Below are positions 35,914 to 45,672 of a stretch of 64,000 nt of DNA, piece by piece. Position 1 is the stretch's first letter; each line of letters begins with the position of its first letter. The stretch covers positions 46,038-110,037 of the forward strand of contig DUZS01000006.1 of assembly GCA_013349405.1 (NCBI GenBank). The letters run 5' to 3'. The position numbers were made by a program, and so were the translations under genes. Source of the DNA: Desulfuromonadales bacterium (GTDB lineage Bacteria; Desulfobacterota; Desulfuromonadia; Geobacterales; Pseudopelobacteraceae). The notes beneath the pieces were generated by a model, which was not told the origin of the DNA, made no database searches, and saw nothing but the letters and a program-made list of their open reading frames with translations.

Positions 35914-38175
35914 ATGGCTAAGCTTGTCATAAATCTGAAAAACGGGAAGAATTTTGAAGGGGATCCTGTCCGCCCGTTCAGTGCTGCTGACACGGACATC
36001 GAACTGCTCACTGCATCTGATCAGAGTAAACAGGTTTTTCTCCTTGAGGAGGTTGCCTGTATTATTCTGGAAGGCGTGCCGCCCTGGATTTCGTCACGCG
36101 AACCGACCTCTGTGGAAGAGCTTCAAACAACGACCGGCCTCACCTTTAAGGTGGCAATCTACGATGGCAAAAAAAACCCGATCGGATTTTTTGGTGTCGT
36201 TCAGGACGCGATTCCTCCGGGAAAAACGGTATTTTTTGTTCATAGCGCGGTTCGCCCCCGCAATAAAGAACGGACACTCGGAGAAATTCTGCAGGAAAAC
36301 GGCGCAATTTCTCCTGAAATGATGAATAAAGTTCTCAAGCAGCAACAGGTGATCCGCAATAAACGGATGGGCGAATTAATCGCTGAATCAGCCAATATTC
36401 CCCATGAAATAATTGAAAACACCATTAGTCAATCGTTGGCTGGCCGGGATAGTTTGAAAAACGCCAGGGTCGGCGATATTCTGATCGAAGCGGGTCTGGT
36501 TACACGCCAGCAGGTCGAACAGGCATTCGAAAAGCAGAAGGCCGGAAAAAAACTGCGCGTCGGTGAAATGCTCATTGAGCAGGGACTGATCAGTGAAGAT
36601 CATCTGCTGGAAGCATTGGCAGCAAAATTCCAGATGCGCTTTCTGGATCTGAAAGAAATTGTTCCCTCTAAAATGGCTATGGCCGCCCTGCCGGAGGGAC
36701 TTGTTACCCGCCTGCAGGTACTTCCTGTTGAAATCAGAGGAAACCAGCTGGTTGTTGCAACCTCGAAACCGACTGATCCTGCCATAGGTGATGACCTTCG
36801 CTTCAGCACCAACTTCAAAATTGATCTTGTTGTCGCCACTTCCACCCAGATCGCCGCCGCCATTGATCTTCACTACAACAAAAAAGACTCGATAGACACT
36901 ATCATTGAAGAAATGGTACTTGGTGACGATGTCGTCATTGATGATGAAGCGGATGGTTCACAGTTTATTGAACCGGACTCGAAAATAATATCGCTTATCA
37001 ACCAGCTTCTGATCGGTGCCTATAAAATTGGTGCGTCGGACATTCACATCGAGCCGGGTATAGGAAAACAGCCGGTACAGATTCGTTACCGCATTGACGG
37101 TGAGTGCCAGGTTGCCCACCAGGTTGCCGCAACATTTAAAAATGCCATCATATCGCGCATCAAAATCATCTCGAATCTGGATATTTCAGAACGCCGTAAA
37201 CCACAGAGCGGCAAGATCACTATCCGCTACGAAAACCGCAAGCTTGAGTTCCGTGTTGAAATTACCCCGACCGTCGGCGGGCAGGAAGATGCCGTGCTGC
37301 GACTGCTCTCCTCCTCAAAGCCGCTGCCACTTGAGCTCATGGGCTTTTATCCGCGCAACCTTGAACGACTGGAAGCTATACTGTTAAAACCATACGGCCT
37401 GATACTCTGCGTCGGACCTACCGGGTCGGGGAAAACCACCACGCTCCATTCCGCTCTCGGCAGTATCAACAAAGCGAACCGCAAGATATGGACGGCTGAA
37501 GATCCGGTGGAGATAACCCAGACCGGCCTCCGCCAGGTTCAGGTCAACACGAAAATCGGTTTTACCTTCGCGGAAGCCATGCGCTCTTTTCTGCGTGCTG
37601 ATCCTGATGTGATCATGATCGGCGAGATGCGCGATGCTGAAACGGCGCATATCGCAATTGAAGCGTCTCTCACCGGCCATCAGGTGTTTAGTACCCTGCA
37701 CACCAACAACGCCCCTGAAACGGTAATCCGCCTGATTGATATGGGTATGGATCCGTTTAATTTTGCTGATGCAATGCTTGGTATTGTTGCCCAGAGGCTG
37801 GCGCGCAAGCTGTGCGACAAATGCAAGGTTTTCAAAAGGCCTTCCCGTGAGGAATACAATGACATCGTTGAAGAGTTCTACCATGATGCAACGGAAAAAA
37901 CGGACATAACACTGCCCGGCTATATTGACGCTGTTTTCATGGCCCCCAAAGGGTGTGAGGTTTGCAACGGCACCGGGTATAAGGGGCGGTTGGCGCTCCA
38001 TGAAATCATGGTAGGAACACCGGCGGTAAAGCGTGCCATCAAGAATGGCACCAGCGTCGATATTTTGAAAGAGCTGGCGATTTCAGAAGGGATGCTCACC
38101 CTTAAAATGGATGGGATACTCAAGATTTTCAGCGGACTTACCAATATGGAGCAGATTCTGAAAGTGTGCGTATAG
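35914..38175 (+). CDS. GspE/PilB-type secretion or pilus ATPase inside the lysine operon
   Basis: 753 residues. An unusual ~115-residue N-terminal domain (begins [20 protein letters not shown]) precedes two MshEN/GspEN-like segments (about 125-175 and 180-235). The hexameric ATPase follows, with GASDIHIEP, Walker [11 protein letters not shown] near residue 500, the Asp box, Walker [17 protein letters not shown] and STLHTNNA. A tetracysteine zinc site (CDKC...[11 protein letters not shown]) completes it. It would power assembly of a type IV pilus or type II secretion pseudopilus. No pilin, inner-membrane or secretin gene is near; it lies 8 bp after dapB and 43 bp before dapL. Confidence 0.88.
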   Translation: MAKLVINLKNGKNFEGDPVRPFSAADTDIELLTASDQSKQVFLLEEVACIILEGVPPWISSREPTSVEELQTTTGLTFKVAIYDGKKNPIGFFGVVQDAIPPGKTVFFVHSAVRPRNKERTLGEILQENGAISPEMMNKVLKQQQVIRNKRMGELIAESANIPHEIIENTISQSLAGRDSLKNARVGDILIEAGLVTRQQVEQAFEKQKAGKKLRVGEMLIEQGLISEDHLLEALAAKFQMRFLDLKEIVPSKMAMAALPEGLVTRLQVLPVEIRGNQLVVATSKPTDPAIGDDLRFSTNFKIDLVVATSTQIAAAIDLHYNKKDSIDTIIEEMVLGDDVVIDDEADGSQFIEPDSKIISLINQLLIGAYKIGASDIHIEPGIGKQPVQIRYRIDGECQVAHQVAATFKNAIISRIKIISNLDISERRKPQSGKITIRYENRKLEFRVEITPTVGGQEDAVLRLLSSSKPLPLELMGFYPRNLERLEAILLKPYGLILCVGPTGSGKTTTLHSALGSINKANRKIWTAEDPVEITQTGLRQVQVNTKIGFTFAEAMRSFLRADPDVIMIGEMRDAETAHIAIEASLTGHQVFSTLHTNNAPETVIRLIDMGMDPFNFADAMLGIVAQRLARKLCDKCKVFKRPSREEYNDIVEEFYHDATEKTDITLPGYIDAVFMAPKGCEVCNGTGYKGRLALHEIMVGTPAVKRAIKNGTSVDILKELAISEGMLTLKMDGILKIFSGLTNMEQILKVCV

Positions 38176-38218
38176 CTCTGATAATTATTTAAAACAGCTC
38201 TACTTTTATGGGGGAAAC

Positions 38219-39451
38219 ATGGCAAAAATTAACGACAACTACCTGAAACTGAAAGCAGGCTACCTTTTCCCCGAGATCGGGCGGAGAGTGCGTGCCTTTG
38301 CTGCGGAAAATCCAACAGCAAAAGTTATCCGCCTCGGCATCGGTGATGTTACCCGTCCGCTGGCCCCGGCGGTTCTGAAAGCGTTTCATGATGCGGTTGA
38401 TGATCTGGGTACCACAGAACAGTTTGCCGGCTATGGCCCGGAACAGGGCTATGACTGGCTGATTAACGCTATTATCGAGAAATCATACAAACTGTTGGGG
38501 GTTTCGTTGAAAACCGAGGAGATGTTTATCTCCGATGGTTCAAAGTGCGATTGCGCCAACATTCTCGATATCTTTGCTCTGGACAATATCGTTGCCATAG
38601 GCGATCCGGTCTATCCGGTCTATAACGACACCAACGTCATGATCGGCCGTACCGGAGAAGCTGACGAGAAGGGCTACTACAAGAACATCGTCTACCTCCC
38701 CTGTAACGAGGCCAACGGCTTTATTCCGGAACTGCCGACCGGTAAAGTGGACATTATCTATCTCTGTTTTCCTAACAACCCCACCGGTACCGTGGCCAGC
38801 AGGGCTGAACTGAAAAAATGGGTCGATTACGCGAATGCCAACGATGCCGTGATCTTCTTCGATGCAGCCTATGAGGCCTTCATTACCAACCCGGAGATTC
38901 CGCATTCAATCTACGAGATTGAAGGAGCCAGGCAGTGCGCCATCGAGTTCCGCTCCTTCTCAAAAACGGCAGGGTTCACCGGTGTTCGCTGCGGTCTGGT
39001 GGTCGTGCCGGAAGAGGTCATGGGCACCACCGCCACGGGTGAGCGCTACAGCTTCAACAAGCTCTGGCTGCGCCGCACTACCACCAAGTTCAACGGCGCC
39101 TCCTATCCGGTTCAGCGTGCCGCTGCCGCAGTCTATAGTGACGAGGGATGGCAGCAGACCAGGGAAATCATCGATTATTACATGGAGAACGCCCGCATCA
39201 TCCGCGAAGGACTTGCGGAAGTCGGCGTAACGGTATTCGGCGGGGTGGACGCCCCCTACATCTGGCTCAAAACACCGGGTGGCATGACCAGCTGGGATTT
39301 CTTCGACAAGCTCCTGACCGAGTGCAACGTGGTCGGGACGCCGGGGAGCGGCTTCGGTCCGAGTGGCGAGGGATATTTCCGGCTGTCGGCCTTCGGCAAC
39401 CGGGATAACGTCATCGAGGCGGTTGAGAGGATAAAGAATAATCTGAAATAG
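38219..39451 (+). CDS. dapL: LL-diaminopimelate aminotransferase
   Basis: 410-residue PLP aminotransferase converting tetrahydrodipicolinate directly to LL-diaminopimelate with glutamate. N-terminal [57 protein letters not shown] and PLP lysine in [13 protein letters not shown] match DapL. Its presence means the succinylase genes are not needed in this operon. The operon lacks dapF here. Last gene before a terminator. Confidence 0.97.
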   Translation: MAKINDNYLKLKAGYLFPEIGRRVRAFAAENPTAKVIRLGIGDVTRPLAPAVLKAFHDAVDDLGTTEQFAGYGPEQGYDWLINAIIEKSYKLLGVSLKTEEMFISDGSKCDCANILDIFALDNIVAIGDPVYPVYNDTNVMIGRTGEADEKGYYKNIVYLPCNEANGFIPELPTGKVDIIYLCFPNNPTGTVASRAELKKWVDYANANDAVIFFDAAYEAFITNPEIPHSIYEIEGARQCAIEFRSFSKTAGFTGVRCGLVVVPEEVMGTTATGERYSFNKLWLRRTTTKFNGASYPVQRAAAAVYSDEGWQQTREIIDYYMENARIIREGLAEVGVTVFGGVDAPYIWLKTPGGMTSWDFFDKLLTECNVVGTPGSGFGPSGEGYFRLSAFGNRDNVIEAVERIKNNLK

Positions 39452-39458
39452 AAAAATG

Positions 39459-39495
39459 GCAAGGGCGCAGATTACGCGCCCTTTTCATTTTTCAG
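39459..39495 (+). terminator. Intrinsic terminator of the lysine operon
   Basis: AAGGGCGC (39461-39468) pairs with GCGCCCTT (39476-39483) across a 7-base loop, followed by TTCATTTTTC. It may also serve the convergent DUF4388 gene. Confidence 0.85.
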
Positions 39496-41164
39496 ATTTT
39501 GAAGCTGATTTCATCTGCTCCATCACGGATTTCAGTCTCTGACGATACGCCGATACGCTGAGCTGGGCAGTTGTGTAGTGCAGTAATGCTGCCAGATGGC
39601 GAAACGAAGGCGACGCAGCCGGCTTTACGCCAAAATCGGCATAAATGACCGCAACAACCGTGTTCCCCCGTATGAGAGGGAAAAGCAGCACTTCCGGCTC
39701 TTCCATCCGGCCGATCATTCTGTAAAGCTCATGCGGCCATGTTGAGTCGCTATGAAACCCGAAGTACAGCTGCCCGGTTGAAATAACATCCTCAAAAATC
39801 TGCTGGTCGCCAAACAGGATTTTCAGGTCGGCAGGGAACTCGAATCCGGCACCTTTATTCCCTCTGATCCCGAATGATTTTTCCGCTACAAGCTCCGATT
39901 CCGTAACCGAGAAGACAATGCCACGCTCGAACACTTCGATCAGGTACGCAAGAATCGCGTCGGCTATCTCCGTGCGTGACCTGCAGGTGCGCAGTCGGGA
40001 GATACAGGTAAAAAAACGTTGATCATCGCTGCTTCTGCATTCCGACGAAAGCGTCCTGAGAAAGGCTTCCAGGCCCGAGTAGAATGCCGCAGTCGTCAGC
40101 ATCGGCGTTTCGTCTGCACACTCTTTGCAGGGCTGTGGAATAATGGAACGTATTCCGGAACTGAGTGCCAGCAGTCCCTGAGTGGCCCAGAATCGCGCAC
40201 AGGCAATCAGTACAACGGATGCCTGCGGATATTTCTCCAGCTCTTTACAAACCTGAAGTGTGTCCTGTGTGGTTTCGTCGTGCGGGACATCAATAAAAAT
40301 GACAAGGTGCACCGCTTGACAGAGCAGCAGCCTGATATTAATAGCAAGCGAGGGTATGGTCTCTGACGAAACAGAATAGATTTTTTCCTGAAAACATAAA
40401 GACGTTACCATTGCCGACAGTGCCGGTGACTGCGTTATTATGATTACCGCGATATCCTGGGGGAGAGCGTTTTCGATGCCGTGCGGCGCAAACTCGGACA
40501 GGAGTGTTATCCGAAGCCGCTTCTGCTCCTTGTCTTTCGCTGCCATTGGAGGCGGACTGCTTGCGGATTGTTCCGGATCAAGATCAAGATCAGGTTCAAG
40601 ATTGGCGACGCCGGCATTACTCGGAATTTCCTCCATTGTGCCGTTACGAACCTTCTCATCAAAGATGCGCAATGATTCCAGCAGGACTCCCTGAGCGTTC
40701 AACAGGATTCTTTGCTGGAACTTTATTTTTGAAAAATGGTAGCCGTCGGTGTTGTCGTTTATGCCAATTTCGAGTGAGAATTCACCCGTTTCCCAGGTCA
40801 AAACCTCAACAATAGTCATTTCAATCAATGATTCTATGCCGTTATAAGCGGCTGCTTCATCAATCATATTATGCTCGATCAGCGTAATGACGAGCGGCTT
40901 GCGATCATCTCCGGAGTTTCTTTGAATTTCGAGCGCCTGCTCCAACTGTTGTTGTGTTAATGCCCCGTCTCTGACCAGAATCTGCCCGATCTGCACCCGG
41001 TTATTAAGGTAGTTGGCACTGACAAGATCTCCTGCGTGGAACAGCAGGTGGCATTCCCCTTTTTTACCGGATATGCGCAATATTCCGGATTTTTTTGAGC
41101 CGTTCAACAGCTGAATGATGTCTATTATCGGGAAATTTCCGAGATCGCCTTTTATCAGGGGCAT
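39485..41164 (-). CDS. DUF4388 (PATAN) domain protein with GAF-like C-terminus
   Basis: 559 residues. The N-terminal DUF4388 domain (about 1-160) starts MPLIKGDLGNFPIIDIIQLL and contains GILRISGKKGECHLLFHAGDLVSA (family pattern) and an MshEN-like GQILVRDGALTQQQLEQAL insert. A middle region resembles a receiver-like domain without clear phosphorylation residues (about 215-350). The C-terminal ~200 residues look GAF-like. Such proteins occur in delta-proteobacterial gliding and pilus signalling; no specific function is known. Convergent with dapL. Confidence 0.75.
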   Translation of the reverse strand: MPLIKGDLGNFPIIDIIQLLNGSKKSGILRISGKKGECHLLFHAGDLVSANYLNNRVQIGQILVRDGALTQQQLEQALEIQRNSGDDRKPLVITLIEHNMIDEAAAYNGIESLIEMTIVEVLTWETGEFSLEIGINDNTDGYHFSKIKFQQRILLNAQGVLLESLRIFDEKVRNGTMEEIPSNAGVANLEPDLDLDPEQSASSPPPMAAKDKEQKRLRITLLSEFAPHGIENALPQDIAVIIITQSPALSAMVTSLCFQEKIYSVSSETIPSLAINIRLLLCQAVHLVIFIDVPHDETTQDTLQVCKELEKYPQASVVLIACARFWATQGLLALSSGIRSIIPQPCKECADETPMLTTAAFYSGLEAFLRTLSSECRSSDDQRFFTCISRLRTCRSRTEIADAILAYLIEVFERGIVFSVTESELVAEKSFGIRGNKGAGFEFPADLKILFGDQQIFEDVISTGQLYFGFHSDSTWPHELYRMIGRMEEPEVLLFPLIRGNTVVAVIYADFGVKPAASPSFRHLAALLHYTTAQLSVSAYRQRLKSVMEQMKSASKSEK

Positions 41165-41310
41165 TGTTTTGAATCTCCGCGAGGTTTGCGCACGTTTCGG
41201 GTTGACTCTTATATCACAGGTGACCCAGTGCCGTGAAGAATAAAAAAATCATAGCCTGCTCCTGTAACTCCTGTTATTATGCGCTTCACTACTTTTCTTG
41301 GAGGGTTTGC

Positions 41311-42474
41311 ATGATCAAGCGGTTCTGGTCAGGGTTATGTATGATACTGTTGCTGTCCGGCTGCGGTTGGGACGGCACTGCGACCCGCCCCAATGATTTC
41401 ACCAGGCTCACGTCAATTACGATAAGTGCGGTTTCTGCGTCGATTGCCAATGGTACATCGACCAAGCTTACGGCAACCGGGCATTTTTCCGGCCAGTTCA
41501 GCCGTGATGTGACCGACCAGGTGGTCTGGACAAGTAATAATGAGGGCGTGGCTAAATTCGATTATACTGTTGCGCCCAATAAGAACCGTGTGACCGCGAA
41601 AGGTGTTGGCTCTGCCGTCATTACTGCCACGTTAGACGGGGTGTCGGCAACCTACTCACTGACGGTATCGAACGCCACGATCAATACTATTACTATTACA
41701 CCTGCAACTGTATCGGTACCGAAGGGTTTGACAACACAATTTGCTGCCAGCGGCACCTTTTCTGACACAACGGTCCAGGATCTGACTTTTGATGCCACCT
41801 GGGGGCCGTCTGCTGGAACATTTGCAACAGTAAGCAACGATCCGGCCAGCAAGGGCCGTGCCACTACACGGGCAATAGGCACAGAGTCTATATCCGCTAC
41901 TTTTGGTGCTTTTCCAGCACTTCCGGCAACGCCGGCAACGCTGACTGTGACGGCGGCGGTCTTGCAATTGATTACGGTTACGCCTGCGAACCCAATCAAA
42001 ATCGGCATTACAACATTCTCTTTTACTGCTACGGGTAATTATTCCGACGGAACGACTGTCGATGTCACTGCCAGGGCCAACTGGGTATCATCACAGACGT
42101 CAGTGGCCACTATCGTTGCAACCAGCGGCTCGGCTACGACTGCTGCGGCGGGAACGACCACAATCAGTGCCACCCTGGACGGTATCACGGGAATAACGAC
42201 GCTCACACAATCTCTTAAGGCGTTGGTCCTCACTCCGACCAGTGTGATTCTAACGGCGACAACGAGTAGCCGCTTTAAAGTTACTGCCACTCTATTTGAC
42301 AACACGACTCAGGATGTGACCGCCCTGAGCGAATGGACATCAAGTGCTGTTACTGTTGCCACGGTCAACAACTCCACTGACAAGGGTCTGGTCAGTGGAG
42401 TTGCCACCGGGTCTGCTACTATTACGGCTACGTATGGTGGTCAACCCGTTACGGCTACCGTCACAGTACAGTAG
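41311..42474 (+). CDS. Lipoprotein with Big_2 immunoglobulin-like repeats
   Basis: 387 residues from ATG 41311, with GGAGG upstream. The lipoprotein signal ends LLLSGC (Cys near residue 18). The rest is four bacterial Ig-like (Big_2) repeats of about 85-90 residues, each with an ITATLDG- or ATYGG-like strand and VTV end. Probably anchored to the outer membrane and exposed. It is followed 34 bp later by an outer-membrane barrel gene, suggesting an envelope unit. Confidence 0.85.
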   Translation: MIKRFWSGLCMILLLSGCGWDGTATRPNDFTRLTSITISAVSASIANGTSTKLTATGHFSGQFSRDVTDQVVWTSNNEGVAKFDYTVAPNKNRVTAKGVGSAVITATLDGVSATYSLTVSNATINTITITPATVSVPKGLTTQFAASGTFSDTTVQDLTFDATWGPSAGTFATVSNDPASKGRATTRAIGTESISATFGAFPALPATPATLTVTAAVLQLITVTPANPIKIGITTFSFTATGNYSDGTTVDVTARANWVSSQTSVATIVATSGSATTAAAGTTTISATLDGITGITTLTQSLKALVLTPTSVILTATTSSRFKVTATLFDNTTQDVTALSEWTSSAVTVATVNNSTDKGLVSGVATGSATITATYGGQPVTATVTVQ

Positions 42475-42508
42475 TAAAAACAATTTCCGCACCCAAGGAA
42501 GGAACCAT

Positions 42509-43159
42509 ATGAATCGAACCTGCCGCTTGATACTCACCATCTGCCTGCCGTTCCTGCTCTGCAGCACGGCTCTGGCGGAGCACGCAGGCCCCTACATCGG
42601 TGCTTTCGTTGGCGGCAATGCGCTGATGGACGCCAAGAACACAGATAAGCTGGGGCAGTTCAGTTTCTCATTTAAACCGAATATGGCAGGGAGCGCCGTA
42701 TTCGGCTGGGAATTTGCGCCGGGCAATCCTGTCGGACAGGGGAGAATCGAGCTTGAATACACCAGACGCAGTAACCAGCTCGACACGGTAAAGTTTGTGG
42801 AAGGGCGCTTCACAGGGGACGGCGATGTAAAGGCGGACAGTCTGCTGATTAATTTTTTCGGTGTCTACCCTGACAAAAAGAAATGGGCACCTTATTTCGG
42901 AGTCGGTTTCGGGGTCGCCCGTATTGACGCTTCAAATCTGCTTGTTACCGGGCAACCTCTGGCCACCGGATCAGATACCGTTATGGCGTACCAGTTGGGA
43001 GTTGGAGTTGATTATTCACTGATGAAATATCTGACCCTTGACCTCGGTTACCGTTTTTTTGCCACGGTCCGCCCACAATTTGTCGAATCAAACGGGCAAA
43101 AGTTCAAGATGGATTATATGAACCATACTGTTATATTTGGCCTGCGAGCAGGGTTCTGA
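42509..43159 (+). CDS. Outer-membrane beta-barrel protein
   Basis: 216 residues with a signal peptide (MNRTCRLILTICLPFLL... cleaved near LAEHA). Alternating strands follow, including GPYIGAFVGGNAL, RIELEYTRRSN, APYFGVGFGVARI, AYQLGVGVDYSL and a C-terminal aromatic strand VIFGLRAGF. The terminal Phe is the BAM signal. Likely an eight-stranded OmpA-like or opacity-type barrel. ATG 42509 follows GGAAGGAA. Its stop TGA overlaps the probable CTG start of the next gene. Confidence 0.8.
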   Translation: MNRTCRLILTICLPFLLCSTALAEHAGPYIGAFVGGNALMDAKNTDKLGQFSFSFKPNMAGSAVFGWEFAPGNPVGQGRIELEYTRRSNQLDTVKFVEGRFTGDGDVKADSLLINFFGVYPDKKKWAPYFGVGFGVARIDASNLLVTGQPLATGSDTVMAYQLGVGVDYSLMKYLTLDLGYRFFATVRPQFVESNGQKFKMDYMNHTVIFGLRAGF

Positions 43160-45114
43160 AGTCACTCCGCCTTTTCACAGCAGTTTTTTTACTCCTCTTT
43201 TTGCTCGCCTCTCCGGCCCGGGCCGTGGACAGTTTTGCCACGTATCCACCCCTGCCGTCCGGTTACACTTCAATAAAGGTTTTCGATAATAAGGGGCTGT
43301 TTGTTGGACGGATTCTGCCGGATAAGCGCTACTGGGCCACTATTGACCGGATTCCCGCGTTTCTGCAAAAAGCCGTAGTCGCTGTTGAAGACGCGCGTTT
43401 TTACGAACATGGCGGCATTGATGTGCGCGGAATCGCACGGGCTCTGGTGAAAGATGTTGTGAAGCGGCGTTTTGCCGAGGGGGGCTCGACCATCACCCAG
43501 CAGTTGATCAAAAACAGATATCTGTCGAGTGAAAAAACTATTGAACGAAAATATGAAGAAGCCAAGATGGCTATTGAGTATGAGCAAAAGTACACCAAGA
43601 AGCAGATCCTTGAGATGTATTTCAACGAAATATATTACGGCAACGGGGCGTGGGGCATTGCCCAGGCTGCCCGGCTCTATTTTGATAAAAGTCCGGAGGA
43701 GTTGAACGACGCCGAGTGTGCCCTGCTGGCCGGTGTACAGAAAAATCCGGGGCGCTACAATCCGCTTGGTAAGCCTGACCAGGTTACCGGGCGGCGGGAT
43801 GTCGTGCTTGCGCGGATGGTGACTCTGGACATGATCTCCCCGGCCGAGAAGGAAAAGCTGAGAAACCAGCGTGTTACCTTTACTCAGCCGGGACAGGCTC
43901 CGCATTACGTTGCCCATATCCGCAGCAAACTGATAGAGCGCTTTGGCCTGGACGTACTCGAACAGGGGGGGCTTGAAGTTACCGCCGCCATGGATCTGGC
44001 TCTGCAAAAGAGTGCCGAACAGGCGTTGGAAGAAGGGGTCAAGAAACGTTCACCAGAGCTGCAGGGGGCGTTGGTCTGTCTTGATCCGGTTACGGGCGAT
44101 GTGCTTGCAGCGGTGGGAGGGGTAGACGGCATCCGAAACTCCTATAACCGCGCATTTTCGGCGAAGCGCCAACCCGGCTCGGCGATTAAGCCGTTGATCT
44201 ATGCTGCTGCTCTGGAAAAAGGCATCACTGCCGCCAGTGTGTGGGATGACTCCCCGGTTTCATATCCTCGCAGTACCACTGAAAGCTGGACACCACAAAA
44301 TTATGGCAAGGAGTTCTACGGGGCGCTGAACCTCAGTCAGGCTCTGGCGCATTCCAATAATATCATAGCGGTCAAACTGCTGGATAGCGTCGGAATCCCG
44401 TATTTTGTTGATGTTGCCGGAAAAATGGGGCTGTCACTGCGCGCGGAGAATGGCCTTTCGCTTGCTCTCGGGACAGATGAAGTAACCTTGAGTGACCTTG
44501 TGCAAGCGTATGCCCCGCTGGCCAATGGCGGTATGCGTCCTGAGGCGCGCACCATTCTCAAAATATATGACCGCAAACGTACTGTCTGGATCGAAACTCC
44601 GCCCACGATACTCCCGGCGCTCTCTCCTGCTGCGGCGTATATCACTACGCAGATGCTTAAAGGCGTCATGACGTATGGCACCGCTAAAGGTCTGAAAAAG
44701 TTCAGCGCGACTCATCCGTCTGCCGGAAAGACCGGCACAACTGATGACTACCGGGACGCCTGGTTTGTCGGCTATACCCCTCAGGTTGTAACCGGAGTCT
44801 GGGTCGGCTATGACAAGCCGAGACCGGGAGGCAAGGGCTTTACCGGCGGTGCCGTTGCTGCTCCGATTTGGGAAAAATTCATGCGCAAAGCGGTGGCAAT
44901 CAGATCGACGGCTGATTTTGCGCGCCCGGATTCAGTTGTCTCGGTGAGCATTGATTCTGAAACGGGATATCTGGCAACGCCGGACTGCCCGAAATCAGGC
45001 GAGGAGCTTTTTATCTCCGGGACGGAGCCGACAGAATACTGTCCCCGGCATTTAAAAAGTGACAAGTCTGTTGTTGTACCGGATGAAACCAAACCTGCAG
45101 CAGGACCTTATTAA
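43156..45114 (+). CDS. Class A penicillin-binding protein (PBP1-type)
   Basis: About 652 residues: an N-terminal signal anchor (KSLRLFTAVFLLLFLLASPA), then a GT51 glycosyltransferase (EDARFYEHGGID, GGSTITQQLIKNRYLS, YYGNGAWGIAQAA). The transpeptidase has SxxK in QPGSAIKPL, SNN, and KTGTTDD. It polymerises and crosslinks peptidoglycan. The anchor is only included if translation starts at CTG 43156, which overlaps the previous stop as CTGA. The first conventional start is TTG 43201, which would remove most of the anchor. No in-frame ATG/GTG lies between. Confidence 0.9.
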   Translation: MKSLRLFTAVFLLLFLLASPARAVDSFATYPPLPSGYTSIKVFDNKGLFVGRILPDKRYWATIDRIPAFLQKAVVAVEDARFYEHGGIDVRGIARALVKDVVKRRFAEGGSTITQQLIKNRYLSSEKTIERKYEEAKMAIEYEQKYTKKQILEMYFNEIYYGNGAWGIAQAARLYFDKSPEELNDAECALLAGVQKNPGRYNPLGKPDQVTGRRDVVLARMVTLDMISPAEKEKLRNQRVTFTQPGQAPHYVAHIRSKLIERFGLDVLEQGGLEVTAAMDLALQKSAEQALEEGVKKRSPELQGALVCLDPVTGDVLAAVGGVDGIRNSYNRAFSAKRQPGSAIKPLIYAAALEKGITAASVWDDSPVSYPRSTTESWTPQNYGKEFYGALNLSQALAHSNNIIAVKLLDSVGIPYFVDVAGKMGLSLRAENGLSLALGTDEVTLSDLVQAYAPLANGGMRPEARTILKIYDRKRTVWIETPPTILPALSPAAAYITTQMLKGVMTYGTAKGLKKFSATHPSAGKTGTTDDYRDAWFVGYTPQVVTGVWVGYDKPRPGGKGFTGGAVAAPIWEKFMRKAVAIRSTADFARPDSVVSVSIDSETGYLATPDCPKSGEELFISGTEPTEYCPRHLKSDKSVVVPDETKPAAGPY

Positions 45115-45181
45115 GTCATCAAGCATCCTGAATGAGGCCAACACTGTTGACATTTCTCTGCTGGTTGCATAGATTGTCGGC

Positions 45182-45556
45182 ATGACAATTACCCAAGCCA
45201 TGAATTATATACGCACTTACAATTGTCTTTTTGCCACTGTCCTGATCGCCGTCTATATGTTTCTACCGGTATCGAACTTTGCCTCTGCTGCAACTCTTGA
45301 ACTTGACGGCTCATCATGTCAGGTCGTCAGCAGCCTTGCCACTACTGCGCCATGCGACACCTGCCCCTGTTCCGACAGTCATGGTTCCGACTGCTGTGAC
45401 ACGACATTCTGCTCCTGCTCGTGTCATGCCCCCTTGAGCCATGGACTGCTACTCTCCTATGCGCCGGAGATGTCCATCGAATGTTTTCTGGAACCATCAT
45501 GGTCATTATTACAGGTCTATCGCTCCATATTCGTGCCACCGCAAAATTTCGCCTGA
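45182..45556 (+). CDS. Cys-rich exported or membrane protein
   Basis: 124 residues with one N-terminal hydrophobic segment (about 15-36, signal peptide or anchor). A cluster of eight cysteines lies at residues 58-81 (CDTCPC, CC, CSCSCH), then a non-polar C-terminus. The clustered CxxC/CxC pattern suggests metal binding or redox function; I do not recognise a named family. It lies 116 bp upstream of resB on the same strand. Confidence 0.6.
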   Translation: MTITQAMNYIRTYNCLFATVLIAVYMFLPVSNFASAATLELDGSSCQVVSSLATTAPCDTCPCSDSHGSDCCDTTFCSCSCHAPLSHGLLLSYAPEMSIECFLEPSWSLLQVYRSIFVPPQNFA

Positions 45557-45672
45557 TCCACCCGAATATTTTATTGTCTTGACGACACCAGCACCACTCC
45601 TGCCTGAAAGCTCTTCCGGAATTACCTGGCAGGGATGGACCCTGGTGCACACTATCCAAGGAGAACGTACTC

